In this document: positions 13,558-15,458 of the stretch, one piece after another
Layout: each line of letters opens with the position of its first letter
How positions within the stretch are numbered: the first letter of the stretch is position 1
Source of the DNA: Acidobacteriota bacterium
GTDB lineage: Bacteria > Acidobacteriota > Blastocatellia > RBC074
Reading direction: 5' to 3'
NCBI GenBank assembly: GCA_022614735.1
Contig: JAKEHZ010000008.1
Location: forward strand, 1-15,458
DNA length: 15,458 bases
The notes under the pieces: generated by a model
What the model was told of the DNA's origin: nothing
What the model saw: only the letters and a program-made list of their open reading frames with translations
The model's database searches: none
Position numbers and translations under genes: made by a program

Positions 13558-15336
13558 TCACCATCCAATAACGTAACTGTCGCCAGTCGGGCTGACTCCG
13601 CCCATCAACGCATTGCTCTGTGGGTGAATCATAATCGCCTTGACCGATCCCACGCCTCTATTGTTGCGTAGGTCGAGCCTATGGCCCAGCGCGGCGAGCC
13701 CTTCTTGTACCTCTTTGGGTAGCGCGGAAGGTGTGATCAGTCTGCCGTCAACACGTTGCGGATAACGTGATTCACGGAAACTGGTGCTGATCACGGCCGG
13801 CATCTCGAGCGCCTGCTGCACTCCCATGCCGAACTCGAGGACGTTCAAGAAAAACTGCAATTGCGTCTGCGGCTGCGTATCAGCCCCGGGTGTGCCGAAG
13901 ACAAGATATGGCTTGCCGTTCTTTAATGCCAGCGCAGGGTTGATAGTCTGCCGCGTCCTCTTGCCCGGCGCAACGACGTTCGGATCCTTCGGATCCAAAG
14001 AGAAGTACCTCATCCGATTATTCAAAAAGTAACCCGCGCCTTCGACAACCATGCCGCTTCCAAACAGATCGAGAATGCTCGAAGTGATAGAGACCATGTT
14101 GCGATCCTTGTCCACCACCGCCAGGTATGTGGTAAAGCCCGTCTCCTGATTCTCATCCCGGGAGTTGACAAACGCAGGCAACGATTGCGGTGCGGCGTAG
14201 CTCTGTTTGTTGCTCTCTTCGCGAGTGGTCATTCGCGCGCGCGGATTGCCGGGTAATGGCTCACCTTCGATTGCGCGCTTGAGATTGATCTCGGCGCGTC
14301 GAGCGGCCGCATACTCTTTCGAGAGCAGCTCTTTCATCGGAATCGGCTGCGCGAATTTCGGGTCGCTGTTGTAAGCGTTGCGGTCGGCAAACGAGAGTTT
14401 GAGGGCCTCGGTGATGACGTGAAGATAGGGCGCGCTGTTGTGTCCCATCTCGCGCAGGTTGAAGCCCTCAAGGATATTCATTGCCTGGAGCATCACGTGA
14501 CCTTGCGAATTGGGTGGGCATTCGTAAACGTCGATGCCTTTGTAGTTGATCACAATCGGCGCATCTTCGTGTGCGCGAAAGTTCGCCCAATCTGCTGCCG
14601 CGTGGATGCCGCCATTGGCTTTCAAATAGTCGAGCGACAATTTCGCGATCTCGCCGCGATAGAAAGCATCACTGCCACCGGATGCAATGGCTCGCAGCGT
14701 TTTCCCCAGTTCTTTGTTCACCATAACTTCACCGGCCTTCAGAGGCTCGCCGTTTTTGAACCAGAGCTTCGCGGTTGAGGGAAACCTGCCGAGCTTCTCG
14801 CGCCCTGATCGCAACTGGCCGGCGAGCACATCACTGACCGGGAAGCCCTGCTCTGCGATCTCCAGTGCAGGCGCCATCACTTCGGCAGGACGCTTCGATC
14901 CGTACTTCTGCAGTGCGAGGAGCGCGCCGCTGACGGCTCCCGGCACCTCTACCGAGAGAGCGCCTGCAGCCGGCATCTCGCCTTTTGACTTATAAAAATC
15001 GGGGGTCGCCCCCATTGGAGCCGGACCGGTACCGTTGATGAATTTCACCTCGCCGGTCTTCGCCTGGTAAATCAGGATATACATATCGCCGCCGAGGCCT
15101 GTCATTGCCGGCTCGACCTGCCCTTGAACTAACCAGGTAGCGATTGCGGCATCAACAGCATTGCCGCCCTCCTTCAGTATGCGAAGACCCGCTTCCGAAG
15201 CGAGCGGATGACCTGAAGCCACCATTCCGCGCATCGTCATCACCGTCGGTCGCCACGGAGATTGCTGCGGTTGGGACGTGGGGGTTTGGAACAGAAATAG
15301 CAGTGCTGCGAGAAATAATATGCCGTTTCTTATCAT
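13558..15336 (-). CDS. Gamma-glutamyltransferase family protein
   Basis: A 592-residue exported N-terminal nucleophile hydrolase. GGT precursors self-cleave before a conserved threonine and then transfer or hydrolyse gamma-glutamyl groups such as that of glutathione. Residues 1-20 form a signal peptide. Motifs: GGNAVDAA (57-64), GLGGDMY (80-86), PGAVSG (132-137), then the processing site, FTTYLAVVD (401-409), with T402 as likely nucleophile, and FGSGMV (425-430). Tyr404 replaces the His of classical GGTs (TTH), as in many divergent bacterial members, so the preferred substrate is uncertain. Length fits the family. AGGA at 15349-15352 region lies about ten bases before ATG. It is the first gene of a tight two-gene unit with the FGE-like gene. 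Confidence 0.92.
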   Translation of the reverse strand: MIRNGILFLAALLFLFQTPTSQPQQSPWRPTVMTMRGMVASGHPLASEAGLRILKEGGNAVDAAIATWLVQGQVEPAMTGLGGDMYILIYQAKTGEVKFINGTGPAPMGATPDFYKSKGEMPAAGALSVEVPGAVSGALLALQKYGSKRPAEVMAPALEIAEQGFPVSDVLAGQLRSGREKLGRFPSTAKLWFKNGEPLKAGEVMVNKELGKTLRAIASGGSDAFYRGEIAKLSLDYLKANGGIHAAADWANFRAHEDAPIVINYKGIDVYECPPNSQGHVMLQAMNILEGFNLREMGHNSAPYLHVITEALKLSFADRNAYNSDPKFAQPIPMKELLSKEYAAARRAEINLKRAIEGEPLPGNPRARMTTREESNKQSYAAPQSLPAFVNSRDENQETGFTTYLAVVDKDRNMVSITSSILDLFGSGMVVEGAGYFLNNRMRYFSLDPKDPNVVAPGKRTRQTINPALALKNGKPYLVFGTPGADTQPQTQLQFFLNVLEFGMGVQQALEMPAVISTSFRESRYPQRVDGRLITPSALPKEVQEGLAALGHRLDLRNNRGVGSVKAIMIHPQSNALMGGVSPTGDSYVIGW

Positions 15337-15380
15337 AGTCTCAGTATCCTTTCTTTAGCCTTTGAGAAAAACATTTTCCA

Positions 15381-15458
15381 TTTTCCATATCATATTTTTC
15401 ATTCGTCATTGAATAACCGCGGTTATTCAATGACGAATGAAAAATATGATATGGAAAA
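15381..15458. repeat. Loopless 78-base perfect palindrome at window edge
   Basis: 15381-15419 is exactly complementary to 15420-15458, with its centre in AACCGCGGTT. The heptamer TTTTCCA is tandemly doubled at the left end (15374-15387). The palindrome may continue past the window. It lies 44 bases upstream of the GGT start. Unlike families A and B, its pyrimidine-rich arm comes first. It could be the terminator of a gene to the right or, if this is a contig end, an assembly artefact. Confidence 0.75.

Noticed and set aside
13159..13671. Plus-strand frame of 170 codons
   Set aside because: It is antisense across the FGE-like and GGT genes, both with intact catalytic motifs.

Overview
The window looks like a piece of a free-living Gram-negative bacterial chromosome of about 50-55% GC. 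The mix of genes and the style of the proteins suggest Acidobacteriota, possibly class Blastocatellia. The pointers are a large secreted protein with CxxCH, HEAT and cyclase-like regions, secreted gamma-glutamyltransferase, a membrane-anchored formylglycine-generating-enzyme-like protein, and a secreted protein of unknown function that resembles proteins I associate with that phylum. This is an inference from memory; there is no rRNA or marker gene here. No phage, transposase, integrase or CRISPR array is visible.

Layout. 1-288: no convincing gene, but a good sigma70-type promoter pointing left. 395-1878 (minus): an unknown secreted protein and a rhomboid protease. 2229-3428 (plus): a Clp-type AAA+ ATPase reduced to its first ATPase module. 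3515-5635 (minus): a three-gene operon glsB-like -> lipid kinase -> metallophosphoesterase, probably membrane/lipid housekeeping. 5636-6186: 550 bases with a BON-domain-like remnant and an intrinsic terminator. 6187-7523 (plus): a YHS metal-binding protein and a short-chain dehydrogenase. 7655-12280 (minus): a 1541-residue exported protein with two haem-c motifs. 12502-15336 (minus): gamma-glutamyltransferase and a formylglycine-generating-enzyme-like protein, three bases apart.

The most unusual feature is a set of long, near-perfect inverted repeats at gene ends (289-389, 3431-3508, 6410-6562, 6561-6660, 7552-7652, 12340-12501) plus a loopless 78-base palindrome at the right edge (15381-15458). 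They fall into sequence families. Family A (three hairpins and one orphan arm at 12302-12327) shares a purine-rich arm in which base changes in one arm are matched in the other. Family B (two copies) has arms built of 8-base tandem units and a conserved loop, so the two copies are related by descent. Arms begin 0-6 bases from four minus-strand stop codons. They probably act as bidirectional terminators, but their size, tandem substructure and conserved loops suggest a dispersed palindromic element rather than ordinary terminators.
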